Positions 45,140 to 56,449 of a stretch of DNA of 64,000 nt are shown one piece after another (position 1 is the first letter of the stretch; each line of letters opens with the position of its first letter). The position numbers and the translations under genes are program-made. Source of the stretch: Paratinospora sagittata (lineage: Eukaryota; Streptophyta; Magnoliopsida; Ranunculales; Menispermaceae); NCBI GenBank assembly GCA_035771175.1, contig CM069597.1, forward strand, positions 10,885,001 through 10,949,000. Direction: 5' to 3'. The notes beneath the pieces were generated by a model. It was not told the DNA's origin and did not search any database. It saw only the letters and a program-made list of their open reading frames with translations.

Positions 45140-45759
45140 CTGAGATAAGTTTTTGATAAACGCTCGTTAGCACCGAAAGAGATTTCGTTTGTGAACATCA
45201 AAATATACTTTATCAAGTATGCTTAGGGTTAATGTGTAGAACACTTCCCTTTATCTTTTGTAATCTTGATGTATCGTTGACGTGTTTGTCAACTTGGGAT
45301 TTATCCCATATATTGTACAACTCATAACCATGCTCGTAAGTTGGTTATAGTGTGGCTTGCCAGCCAAGCCCTTATATAGACTAGAGTATGTCTTTCTAAC
45401 CAAGCCCTTGTGTTGGTTAGTGTGTGACTGCCTAACCGAGCCCTTATGTAGGTTAGCGTGTGTGGCTTCTAACCAAGTCCTTATGTTGGTTAGTGTAAAC
45501 GACTTCTAGTCACGCTCGAAAGTTGACTAGCCAATAATGTATTGGGAAATCCTGATCGTGGTGATTGGGTAGTAGACGTAGGTTCTAAGGGAACTGAACC
45601 ACTCTAAATCTCTGTGTCCAACTATCTTTCCTATATTTGTTTAATTTTGATTGTTACCTACTGCCCACTTTATTTGTTTAATTATATTATCCGAAAGGTA
45701 ACGCGAAAATCCGCCAAATCCGATTCACCCCCCTCTTGGACTATAATACTAGGCCAACA
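45140..45759 (+). mobile_element. Sire-2 5' LTR, 3' part
   Basis: Closely matches the end of the 3' LTR (about 52700-53244): GTAGAACACTTCYCT, TTGATGTATCGTTGAC, the hairpin array, GGTAGTRGACGTAGGTTCTA, CACCCCCCTCTT and the terminal GGCCAACA. Upstream of about 45140 the two LTRs cannot be aligned by eye, so the 5' LTR is truncated or chimeric. Confidence 0.8.
45324..45530 (+). repeat. Array of 25-nt hairpins in the Sire-2 5' LTR
   Basis: Five inverted repeats of 25 bases start at 45324, 45396, 45432, 45469 and 45506, with a degenerate one near 45360, giving a steady 36-37 base period. Stem arms are ATAACC/GGTTAT, CTAACC/GGTTAG (three times; one pairs less well in its inner bases) and CTAGTC/GACTAG, with a loop core close to GCCCTTGTG. 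The changes are compensatory. The copy in the 3' LTR is at 52830-53016. Confidence 0.75.
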
Positions 45760-45761
45760 AG

Positions 45762-45773
45762 TGGTATCAGAGT
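45762..45773 (+). promoter_or_regulatory. Primer-binding site of Sire-2, tRNA-iMet type
   Basis: TGGTATCAGAGT starts two bases after the LTR, one base different from the canonical site. Confidence 0.9.
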
Positions 45774-45816
45774 GGGTTTTTGTACTCAAAGTTATCTAAC
45801 AATTTCTTTGAGTAAG

Positions 45817-47230
45817 ATGGCAGGATAGTGCTCCACTAGCTATAATATGGACAACAGCAGATACATCGAACAAACCACCAATGTTTAGAAAAGAAAAATT
45901 TCGTGAGTGGAAAATTCTCATGAAAACCTTTATGAGATCCCAAGATGTTGATCTTTGAAGAATGGTGGAAAATGGATATACTTTTCCTGACAAGCCAACC
46001 GAGCTATGGACAACTCAAGAAAGATAAGAGTATCGCAAAAATGCCTAGGTGGCGTATGTTTTGTTTTGTGGTCTCCTGGATAATGAATTAGAACAAATTA
46101 GTCAATTTGAGACTGCAAAAGATGCGTGGGAACTGCTTGATTTGGTTCACTGTGAGCAACTAGATACCAGAGAATCAAGGCTCAAGGATGTAGAGAAAAG
46201 TTTTGAAGATTTTGTATTTCTCGATATGAACCAATTGAAGAGGCGCGCTCTAGAATCAGATTAATTCTTGAAGACTTAAAGGATCTGGATCAAGAGATAC
46301 CATCTGGGATTAACATCGTCTGCTTTGCTTACAAGCTTCCGAGATTATGGGTTGAAAAACTTAGAAGCATAGAAAAATTGTTTCATCCATGGGAGTTCAC
46401 CTTGAAAAAGTTTTGCAACTTACTGACATCTATCGAAGCCAAGGATGAAACCACAGTAAGAACTGAAGTGCTAAAAAGATCGCTTGAAAATTCCAAGTTC
46501 TTACATGAGGAAATAGTTGATGAAGGACTTGATATGTTTATGGAATTAGCAAGTGATTTGCAAAGTTATGGAATAACCTATCCTCATTAGATGTTGGTTA
46601 AGTATTTCTTAGATGGTTTTCTAGACATATGGAAATAAAAAGTCAACTTTATTGAAATGTTTGGTGATTCATTTAACCGTAGCTTTGAGAGAATTCTTTA
46701 TGTGTTAAGTGGACTCAAAATCTCCTTAGAAGAAAGTGAAGCTTCATCCGAAAGATGAGAAATGCTTGCTAACTTACCAAGTGATGATGACAGAGATAGA
46801 ATGGATGAAAGTGAAACATCATCATTGGTAAATGTTTAATTCGATGAAGAAGAACATGTTGAGGAAAATCAATCATTAAGTTCCATATCCAGTGGTTCAC
46901 TCATTTACACCTCAACTGATGATGACGAAGATCCGAACGTACAAATATGCATTCAAAGGTTTCCAAAGGTTCCTAGATGGAAGATGTGGTTTAAGAAACT
47001 ACTTGGATGCAGCAAGGACTCGAACAACACAACTGATGATCAAAATGCAAGTTTCAAGGTTCCTTGAAGTACTTCATGATCGGTCTTCGCTTGTGGGTAA
47101 CACTTATATTTTAAATTCAAATATTTCTATTGTGTTATTCCACAAATGGCTTGAACATATTCTCTTAAGCATAAATTAATTATGTATTAAGAGATATGTC
47201 TTGGTTGAAGCATTTAATAACCATGCAAGC
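45817..47230 (+). pseudogene. gag: Sire-2 gag and pre-integrase remnant; pol deleted
   Basis: From ATG 45817 a broken copia Gag can be followed over several frames: FREWKILMKTFMRSQDVD, then AYVLFCGLLDNELEQISQFETAKDAWELLD (UBN2 type, 46049-46264), then FHPWEFTLKKFCNLLTSIEAKDE (46378-46590). Acidic Ser/Glu-rich sequence follows. Near 47140-47230 a short piece resembles the pre-integrase motif LKHNLLSISQLCDKGY. Integrase, RT and RNase H are absent; the sequence passes into AT-rich DNA. The element is therefore strongly reduced and would need helper enzymes. Confidence 0.7.
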
Positions 47231-48020
47231 ATGATACTTATCATATCACTCTTATTGGACACATATCACACTATTGATGAATTTTATATATTTGCATGAG
47301 TGATGATTGAGTTGGCTGATTTTTCATGTCATACTATGTTTTAAGTATGTAATTTCTATGATTTTGAAAATATCGTAGGCTTAATTAAAATGATTGTCAT
47401 ATTTTATTGCCTATGTCTTAAAGTTAATCATTTTGAACATACTTTGAATGATCTATATTTTGTTCATTGATTATTCTATGTAATCTTGTGAACTTGCTGA
47501 AAATTAATTATCATATGTTCACATTGAAAAACTTGACTTATATTAAATGGATCATGTGCTTCAAATTTTTATATGTATTAATCCATTTGATATTGAAAAA
47601 TGTCAGCGAGCATCGATATTAAATTGATATTGTAATTTTTGCTCAAATTTGATTGGAAGTATGTATGTTGAACATTCTATATTCTATCACTTCCATTGTA
47701 TTCATGTGAATGTGTGAATGATAATTATTTTATGTTCACTTTAATATATCATCTATAATAATTGTACGTGTATTATACTTAATAATCTTGTATGTATTAT
47801 TTCTAATAATGATGCATGATTCATTAATGTTAATCTTGTATGAATTATTGTTGATGTACGTGTGTAAATTATTTTGATGTGAATGATTTTGATTATAATG
47901 TTTTTATCATTTGATGTGTGCATTGTTCACTTAAAAATGACCAAAATTTTCTTGAATAATCATAAATCGTCAGTTTAATCAAAGTGGAAATCAAGAAAAT
48001 TAAAAATTATAGTAATTAAG
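47231..48020. other. AT-rich stretch, possibly U3-like
   Basis: There is no coding signal. Composition and short motifs (TGCATGATTCATTA, GTATTATTT) recall the U3 of the Sire-2 3' LTR (about 51180-51500). It leads directly into a palindromic cluster at 48025, which suggests a displaced LTR promoter piece in place of pol. Confidence 0.35.
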
Positions 48021-48024
48021 TATT

Positions 48025-48105
48025 TTGTGTTCTTAAGGAACACACTCCTCTGCATGAACACCAAGAGGTGTTCTGCAGAGAACACAGGAGCGCGCTCCTC
48101 TTTGT
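48025..48105 (+). promoter_or_regulatory. Internal palindromic cluster upstream of the accessory ORF
   Basis: Units GGAACACACTCCTC, AGAGGTGTTCTGCAGAGAACAC and AGGAGCGCGCTCCT (48086-48099, a perfect 14-base palindrome) lie about 420 bases before the ATG at 48518. They match the type of U3 arrays in the LTRs. No clear TATA box follows. Confidence 0.55.
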
Positions 48106-48517
48106 TAAGACTGATATCAGATCAGTCTCACAACCTGAGAGCTCATTCTCTCTTCCGCCATTTCGTCTCTCTACTCACACCCGATTTTCCCAACTTTTAT
48201 TTTCTGTGGTTTGATCATTCTAAACTCATTTCCTATCACTTGTATCATGAAATTCATCGTTTGTATACTCAAAAACATCTTTTCATTCGTTCATTCTTAT
48301 CCAAAAACTCCATTTTCTTAACTATTTCCATTGTTTTTCATTTTCACTTTTCTCTCACAATTTCCAACGAAAATTCGTGTTACCTAGCTTATATTTCTCG
48401 TGTTCATTACCTCCTCGTTTTCTCATCATCTGTTTGCTCCGCTTTTCCCTTGTTTCACATACATTTTCAATCAAAACTCTTAAGTTCACTTCTTTTGCTC
48501 ACCAAGTGTTTATTAAA

Positions 48518-50330
48518 ATGCCTCAAAAGAAAACCACTGCATCTAAACATTGATTGGAGATCGGCAAGTCCTCCACACCTTTGCCCAGGCTTACACGGCA
48601 ACGAGTAAAGGTTGGGAAGTCCCCCACACCCATTCTACTTTTCACGAGGCGACCCCGTGCCTCACGACCACGTCGCGACCCTTCACCCTCATAACCATCA
48701 TCTTCATCCTCATCGGATGATGATGTCACCCTTTCCGCACCTGCGGCTTCACCCACCTCTCAACCTCCACTTCTTGAGGCAGTCGTCCGCCCTTACGACA
48801 CTCGACGTCTCACTCCGAGCGTTATAGTTGATTTTGAAGACTTCACGAGGATATATATGCCTCTGTTTACCCACTTTCACCGAGATGAGACGGGAGCGGT
48901 TCTTTTCTCACGGTGACACTATTTATACTGAGTTAGTCTGAGTTTTCTACTCCAGGCTTACTCACGATCCTGGCGATGATCCACTTCATTATCGCTTCAG
49001 GGTTGTGGGTATTGATATTGGTATATCTCCATTGATTCTTGATGAGATATTTGGTTTTTCTTTTGTTGATCCCACATTTTCTCATTCTAGGGAAGACAAC
49101 GAGATTGTCTTTTCTAACTACGATTGGATCACTGCATTGGGGACCATGTTGGGAGTGGAGCTTGGACATGGGGTGTTGACGGTGTCCAACACCATCTTCA
49201 GTTTGCCGCTCAAGATCTTTCATAACATCATTTCGAGGGTTATCATTCCTTAGTTGAGCTCGCGCACAGAGGTAAATCCTCTAGATGCCTTTCTGTTTTG
49301 GTGCATGCATAGTCGCACTAGTATTCGAGTATCCCATTTTATCATTAATCACATCACTGGGACATGGCACTACACTAGGGCACTGCCCTACGACGCTTTA
49401 GTGACTTTGCTCGCTAAGCGCGCTGGAGTTGATCTAACCGGCTTTAGGGTTTCGACGAAGCCAAACAAGAAAAATTTTATTGGAGAGAACACTATCCGAT
49501 CACTCGGATATCAGTGGGTGAGGCGTATCCGAGATTTGGTGCATATCAGTAGGCACTGTCAGGGCGAGGGCACTAGATTCATATCATATGACCCTCAGAC
49601 GGAGCAGCCAGAGCTTGACACAGAGGGAGTAGGGGTGCACCTCCAGTTGCTCGTCCAGGCAGACCTATACATGCACAGGCTGTGACACCTCTGGATGTAG
49701 CCACTGTAGAGCGAGATTCTCAGATGCCGGTGTTTCATCTTCAGGCACCGTGCCACCAGTCGATATACCAGGCCCCTCCTCATTGTATGCAACTCTTTCA
49801 GATCCAGTTTTATAGATGTTGACAGAGATTCGAGACCAGTAGCGGACATTGCTTACTTCTTTCTCCGCCATGGAAAAAAAGTACGACGACCTGGCCTCAG
49901 ACATCCGAGCTCATGGAGTCTTGCTCTAGATTTTACTTGATCAACCTGTAGTTACGAGACTCATGGGTTTAGTTTTAGTCAGGAGGATATTTTTGGCAAC
50001 AAAGCGCAGCCTGCACCATTACCAAGCTTTCAGCAGCCTCCTTCGCCTGTTCGTCCCGCTTCAGCTTTAGATCCCTCCTCCAGTATCTATTACCTTAGCA
50101 CCGATCACTTTATCGGAAGCACCTCCAAAGATTCCAACTCCTCGCTTGCATCCTTTTGTGGCTATCACAGACTTTTCTTTGAATCTAATGCTCTCACTTC
50201 CACGCATTTCTCCACCATCTTTGGGTAGTGATTTAGTTATCCACTCTGGCTCCACATCTGCTACCTCATCTGCCGCTACTGCTATCATACCTAATGCAGA
50301 TACTGGTACCACCCCCGCAGAAAGATGATG
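48518..50330 (+). pseudogene. Sire-2 3' accessory ORF (env-like position; plant transposon-protein type)
   Basis: The ATG at 48518 starts a basic, Pro/Ser-rich N-terminus (MPQKKTTASKH, then a stop) with an acidic Ser/Asp run (SSSSSSDDD). After a frameshift near 48900 a globular region runs 48950-49685 with one stop (49251-49253): DEIFGFSFVDPTF, PLKIFHNIISRVIIP, EVNPLDAFLFWCMHSRTS, ALPYDALVTLLAKRAGVDL. This pattern recalls a plant-wide retroelement protein often labelled putative plant transposon protein and found as an extra ORF between pol and the 3' LTR. The tail is Pro/Ser/Thr-rich and broken. Position fits the env-like ORF of Sireviruses, but I see no signal peptide or membrane anchor that can be trusted. 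Function unknown. Confidence 0.6.
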
Positions 50331-50918
50331 CCCCTAACCTCACCAGCTGACTACATATTTGTCAGGCTAGGATCTCTTGATCCACGATCGTCACCTCCAT
50401 CTACGCACACCCTCTTTTTGATGTTTCAAAAGGGGGAGAGAGATTATTATATGATTGGTCTGATTGACTAGATCATTCTATGCACATACTCAAAGGGAGA
50501 GTTTATACACTCAGGGGGAGTGTTTGAAGTTTGGATATACATATTTTGGAGATGTTTTGTATGCTCTGTATATATTTTTTTGTTTACATTGTTGTACTCT
50601 TTATGTACTTTTGTTATTTTTGTTTAATCTTTTGATGTACACATCTATTATGATCATATGTATATGGTTGATTTGATTATATGAATATACATGTATTTTT
50701 TGTAACTATTGATCATATTTTTGAGTATGTTTTTATTTGTATCTGATTGTCTATTGTCTATATGTTATTAAATGTTAAATCTTTTATTAAGTGATATATT
50801 CTTAAAAGTTTCATGATATATTTATTCATTTCGCTCATTCATTCACTCGAAAAATCATGCTTCTTGCTTCAATCAGGCCAATAGTGAATTTGTTTGAAAT
50901 CATTAAAGATGGGGAGAT
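50331..50918 (+). promoter_or_regulatory. Multiple polypurine tracts before the Sire-2 3' LTR
   Basis: AAAAGGGGGAGAGAGA (50429-50444), AAAGGGAGAG (about 50491), CAGGGGGAGTG (about 50512) and the final AAAGATGGGGAGA (50905-50917) lie before the LTR. The TTTGAAATCAT box before the last one is shared with Sire-1. No gene is seen in the AT-rich rest. Confidence 0.7.
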
Positions 50919-51524
50919 TGTTGATTTAACTACTCTTACCCAGTTTTGTTTTGATGATTACAAACAACATACTTGTGATCACTAATCTCTTTGACGTAGT
51001 TGTTTTAGCGCTAACTACCTATATCAGACGGATTCAACTATACTGTCAAAGTATGCGAAAGGAACAACATTGTACAAAGATTCAAGAACTTCATGGTTGT
51101 ATTTCTTATTTAGAATATTAGTGCTGCAGAGTAACATTTACATGTTCCAACCACAATATGAATTGCATCATTTCAAAACTCATAAATATAGTTTATCATA
51201 GTCATGCATATACATTTTTATATTATTGATCATGCATGCACACACATTAGTTTGATAATTATGCAATCACACATAGTTAAGATTGTTTATCATGCATATT
51301 TTTGTCAGTGATTAACATGCATTAAATTTACCAACTTTGCATGGTTTTATCATTTTACGTGTATTATTTTGAATGTTTCAATCATATGCTTAGTCGATTG
51401 ATTTATACATATTTAAGTTGTCAATTATACTTTAATCTTGTCAAAAATTATTTTTAAAGTTAGTCTATGTATTTGACAATGTCCTAAACTCATTATGATA
51501 AAACAACTGGGTTTCTTTCAGTTC

Positions 51525-51875
51525 ACAATAAAGGAGAGAGGAACGCGCTCTTGAGCATTTTCCTGAGACTTAGATTTTTTTTATCAGAGTTTAAGGAATG
51601 TCCCCCTTGTAAGAGGAATGCGCTCTTGTGGTTTTTCTCGAGAGTCAGAATTTTCTGATCAAGAAAAAAATAACGCGCTCCTGTTGTCAAGGGCAAAATT
51701 GGAAAGTTTATAGAATCGGTGGTTCTTGATGAAGGACCTCGCTCCTATGCCCAACGGACACATTGAGGAGCACGCTCCTTAAGTAAGGAACGTGCTCATT
51801 GATTGGAGGGAAATCAGGGATTTTTCAAATTTCAGAGTAGAAACGCGCTTCTTTCTTGAGGAACGCGTTCCTGTA
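51525..51875 (+). promoter_or_regulatory. U3 palindromic array of Sire-2
   Basis: Units include GGAACGCGCTCTTG, GGAATGCGCTCTTG, TAACGCGCTCCTG, AGGAGCACGCTCCT, AGGAACGTGCTC, AAACGCGCTTCTTTC and AGGAACGCGTTCCT (51859-51872, a perfect palindrome). About seven units span 350 bases in what should be U3. No convincing TATA box follows; CTAAAAAT near 51893 is the best candidate. Confidence 0.65.
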
Positions 51876-52829
51876 CCTTGGTGTGGTATTTTTCTAAAAA
51901 TGCCACACTTGCTCATTTGAAGAGACAATTTTGCAAAAACTAAAGAACTTGTGCAATTTTCGTCTTAGCATTTCTACAAGTCCAAAACAAGTTCTTGAGT
52001 GATTTTAAACCACTTTTGCAACAAAAGTTCATCTACATTTGATCTATTTATTCATACTTCTGAAAAGTTCTCCAAATCTTTCAAAACATTATGAAACTTG
52101 TATGTTTCCATTGAGCAAGTGTTCAAGGCGTTTTTGAGTGCTATCTACACATCTTGTTGTGTCTTGATCATTCTTGAATGTTGTATCTCTTATCCAACAT
52201 CACTCTTGAAGAATCATTGAGCTTCAACCTTACCCAAAGTGGGTAAAATTTCTCTAACTCGATTCTTGTGATTTTGTTTGAGCAAATCAGTTTTTGTGCT
52301 TAAGTAAATATCTTGAAAACTGATTTCGTTTTGACTTTTGTGTGTGAAACCTTATTTTGATCTTCATATCATTATTTCTTGTTTAGTGGTTTCATAAACA
52401 TCTTGTGGTATCAATTCATGTGTTAAAAGTTTTATTATGTTGAATCTATTTCATAGATCAATACTTGGTTTGCTTGATTATTGATCTTAATCATTTATTC
52501 ATTTAGAATCATCAAGTTTTGATCATCATTATGCATTGATTCTTGTGCCTTAAACATGTCATTGATAGAATCAATATCTAGTTACATGTGCATAGTCGAT
52601 TCTTGATTTCAAATCATATATATTTGCATCGATTGCATTTGAGAAAAACTATTTCAACACATCTCATCATTTAAATCATTGTGATTGGAATAGTGGTGTT
52701 TACTCATTCAAGATTGTAAGCTTAACATTGTTGATAGTGTTGTAGAACACTTCTCTGTATCTTTTATAATCTTGATGTATCGTTGACATGTTTGTCAACT
52801 TGGGATTTATACAATATATTGTACTGCTC

Positions 52830-53016
52830 GTAACCACGCCCGTAAGTTGGTTACAGTGTGACTTTTTAGACTGTGACTTTCTAACCAAGCCTTTGTGTCG
52901 GTTAGTGTGTGGCTTTGTAACTGAACGCTTGTGTAAGTCAGCGTGTGTGGCTTTCTAACCAAGCCCTTATGTTGGTTAGTGTAGAAGGCTTCTAGTCACG
53001 CCCATAAGTTGATTAG
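52830..53016 (+). repeat. Array of 25-nt hairpins in the Sire-2 3' LTR
   Basis: Inverted repeats start at 52830 (GTAACC/GGTTAC), 52881 and 52955 (CTAACC/GGTTAG) and 52992 (CTAGTC/GATTAG, allowing one G-U pair). A decayed one lies near 52917. The first stem pairs with different bases than its partner at 45324 (ATAACC/GGTTAT). Confidence 0.75.
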
Positions 53017-54781
53017 CCAATAGTGTATTGGGAAATCTTGATTGTGGTGATTGGGTAGTGGACGTAGGTTCTAGGGGAACCGAACCACTCTAAATCTCCG
53101 AGTCCATTTATCTTTCTTGCATTTGTTTAATTTTGATTGTTACCTACGACATACTTTATTTGTTTTAATTATATTATCCAAAAGGTAACACGAAAATATG
53201 CCGAGTCCAATTCACCCCCCTCTTTGACTATAGTACTGGCCAACAAGGGTATCCTAACCCGCACATGAATTTAACCATCCATCCCCCATAGGACCATTAG
53301 ACCCCCTGTTAAGCCTCAACCAGACTTCGACAGAGGTTCCTCTGTAAATAGGTTGTCTAACACAAACTAACATATGATAAACATTTCCATAATGTATACA
53401 ATCCACATCTATTTCAATTTTAAATTTTAACAACATCTATTAACATCCATCCCCCACAATTTCATAACAAATAACCTCCATCTACTTAGTTTCATGCTTG
53501 GGGCGTTATTTACATATATTTACATAACCAAATATCAAATTACATATTTACATCCATGTCATCAAACCTACATCAAAATTTGTCTACTGGCAATGACACC
53601 CCTCATTCCTGTGTTATTCCCTTGCCCTTGTCAACAACTAAAGGACCTGAAAAATGATAATAGAGTAAGCCAACGGTGCCCATTGAATAGAATTCAATAA
53701 TACCATCATTCATTCATCTAAACATTCATGTATGCATGCTCAATGTCATGTGAGAAACAAATGTAGTTTCAAATATATACATCACAGTCATGCCACATAT
53801 AATAAATGCATTTCAAGATCTATGCCCCTTATCTACCTTTACTTTACGCGATGTGACAAGTGTCCCAAGGTTGTAATACTCATATAAACAATTGTAAAAC
53901 ACTTTCAATTTGATTTCTCAACTTGAGGTCACATATAATGTACTAATTTAACTTGAATACTTTCGTCAGTGGCAGTGAATATTAGAGTCCATTCAATGGT
54001 CCAACGTAAGTTATCCTTGACTTTGGTAAAAATCTAGCCCAATCTCCCCCAAGGCATCGAATCAATACTGATCATAAAAATCGCGCAGCGGAACAATAAA
54101 TGATGACTTAAATTCAACTAACAAACAATATGCTAAAACCCTCCTTTAATTCTTGATTCGTAAGTTTACGGGGATAAGTGGTTTGATTATGTCATTGTAG
54201 AGGGTATTCCCAATCTACATGGGGATGTCCAAAGATCCACTCTTCCCAGGTAAATCAAACTAACAAGAAATAAAGGGTTTTTCTCTATATGCATACCATG
54301 CAATTTCCAACAAACATACATGAACAAGCAAATCAATATAAATAGGATGATACAAATTAATAATAAGATTAAAATTCTACTCACGACAATTGCCAGAATA
54401 AGATTCCCACACTATCAATCGTACTACACACCTCTACTTGAACCTGCACACATGATTGCATTCACATCAACATAAATACCCAACCTTCCTTTTCTATTCT
54501 CATACAATTTCATTATTTCCAGCATTGGAAATCCACCAATCCCATCCTTAACTCAATTTCAATTCATATAACAGTAGAAAAAATTAGAAATTACTATCTA
54601 CACTAATTTCCACATGTTTTCAACCCCAATTTCACACTTTTCCAGTTGGTTCTACACTTCAAATTAGGTTACCCACCTTTGTAACCACAAATTTGATGTG
54701 TAAACCCTAACAAATCATGGTTTCTATGTGATTTGGGCAACAAAATGCTAATTCCACCATTTCCAAAAGATTTCCAACCAA

Positions 54782-54786
54782 GAGCA
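54782..54786 (+). repeat. TSD (left) of the solo LTR: GAGCA
   Basis: Identical to 56167-56171. Confidence 0.85.
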
Positions 54787-56166
54787 TGTCCACTAAAAAC
54801 GGCAAGTGTACGGTGTCTAGAAGTAGTAATAACTGATGAAAATTGGGTTGTCGTCCTCTAGGATTGTTTACCACACCAATTACCGTGTTCACTAATCTTT
54901 AACTTTATCTAGCAATTCAAATTGTAGGATTTCAAGTATATAAGTAGTAGATTAATTTATTCAAAACAAATAACTATGAAAAATATCAATATATGAGAAA
55001 ATCTAGAGAATCAGTTTCACCCAACTATCAATTATATAATTTAAACATGCTTATTATCAAATTCATTTTCTAGTCCATCAGTCAAAATCCTCAAGTCTCT
55101 AATTCCCTCTCTCGAGTGTCGAATTAGAACGTACCTTCAATAATAGGATTCGATCTCTCGATAAAACCCGTATTCTCAAGAACCAATTAAACCTTGTGAT
55201 TTTCCTACAACTTCAAGAGGTATCGTAAATCTCTCGATTCTATGACAATCTCAGGTCATGAATCCCTTATTCCAACCTAGGAAACCCTCTCTAGAGTACC
55301 GCCTCCCAAGTCTATAATCATCTAACCCGTGGCCAAAAGATTAAAGGCATTAAGCATAGAGAATCATGAATAAACTAAAGAAAATATTATTGATAATAAA
55401 CAAAACCTGAAATCAAACCATAATCTCTAGTTTAGGATCCATCTCCTCTTTAGAACAATAAATTAGTTCATCTCTTGAAATAAAGAAACAAAATACATGA
55501 AGAAAAGCATGATAGTAAACATTAAAACCAAACTAGGCCCTACGAACTTATCGATTTCTCCCTTGTCTCCAATGAAGATTTCTTCGAGTTCCTTCGCTCC
55601 TAACTGTCCCTTTCTCTTCTCCAGTGTATCGTCCTCTCTAAACCCTAAATTTTGATATATTATATGCTCCCAAGTCGTAGGAAATCAAAATTAGAAAGTG
55701 TAGCAGAAAAACACCAAAAATTATCAAAAATCCAGAAACTGTGCAACCCAGCGGCGCCTATAACCCTTCTTTTCGTCTCCTCTTTCACCATCATGGCATC
55801 GTGTTGCGGCACCCAAAACACTCATTGGTGGTTGACTTTTGTTGACTTAGCCATTTTTTGCTACCGCTTCGACTTTTATTCTTCATGCTTTTTCATTGTA
55901 TCTTCTTGTATGTGTTTCTATCATCCAAATCCATGATCAACACATATAAACACCTACAAAACAAAGCAAATCTAATTAGCAACACAATTAAATGATCAAA
56001 TTTATCAACTTATAGAATTACAAATCGAATTAAAACATAAAAAACCAATTTATTCCTAAACTAACAAGTGCATCAAAACTAACATAAACAAATCAAACTA
56101 ATGCATGAAATGCCCTAAAATATACCTAAAACATACCCTAAAACATGTCTAAATACCGACTTATTA
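54787..56166 (-). mobile_element. Solo LTR of the tRNA-Asp-primed family
   Basis: 1380 bp bounded by an exact 5-bp TSD GAGCA (54782-54786 and 56167-56171). On the minus strand it begins TAATAAGTCGG and ends CCGTTTTTAGTGGACA. Internal landmarks (GCAAGTGTAC, GTCGTCCTC, TCTCTCGAGTG, CCTAAAAC) match the LTR at 58514-59738. It was probably left by recombination between the two LTRs of a full element. Confidence 0.8.
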
Positions 56167-56171
56167 GAGCA
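56167..56171 (+). repeat. TSD (right) of the solo LTR: GAGCA
   Basis: Identical to 54782-54786. Confidence 0.85.
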
Positions 56172-56449
56172 CCGGAACCCTAGGTTGGAAAACACCCAAA
56201 CCATAATCTATTTCAAAAATTATACCGAGGGAAAGGTTTCTTTCATGATAATTAGCAATTTTACATAAGAAATTAGAAGAAAACACTTACCTCGACGTTG
56301 ATTTGGCCTGATTTTGGTTCGAAACCTCTTTTTCTCCCTTTTCCCCCTTTGCTTTCTTTTGTTCTTGTTGAAATGAATGAAGAAAATCAAGTTTTGGGGT
56401 TTTAATTCACGCACACCGCCACACCGACCTAATTTAAAAATTGGATTTT

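Larger units (their letters stand above)
50919..53244 (+). mobile_element. Sire-2 3' LTR
   Basis: The 2326-bp LTR starts TGTTGATTTAAC and ends TGGCCAACA. U3 has a palindromic array (51525-51875). A hairpin array (52830-53016) and the Sirevirus-like end follow. The next five bases (AGGGT) would be the TSD, but the left partner is not recognisable. Confidence 0.85.

Noticed and set aside
45324..45530. Regularly spaced 25-nt repeats resembling a CRISPR array
   Set aside because: The units are diverged dyads inside a plant LTR, the intervals are only about 11 bases, and the same array is in the partner LTR.
48523..48756. Minus-strand acidic open frame opposite the accessory ORF
   Set aside because: It is the complement of the Ser/Asp-rich N-terminal region of the plus-strand frame. 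The plus strand has the ATG, position and homologous-looking core.
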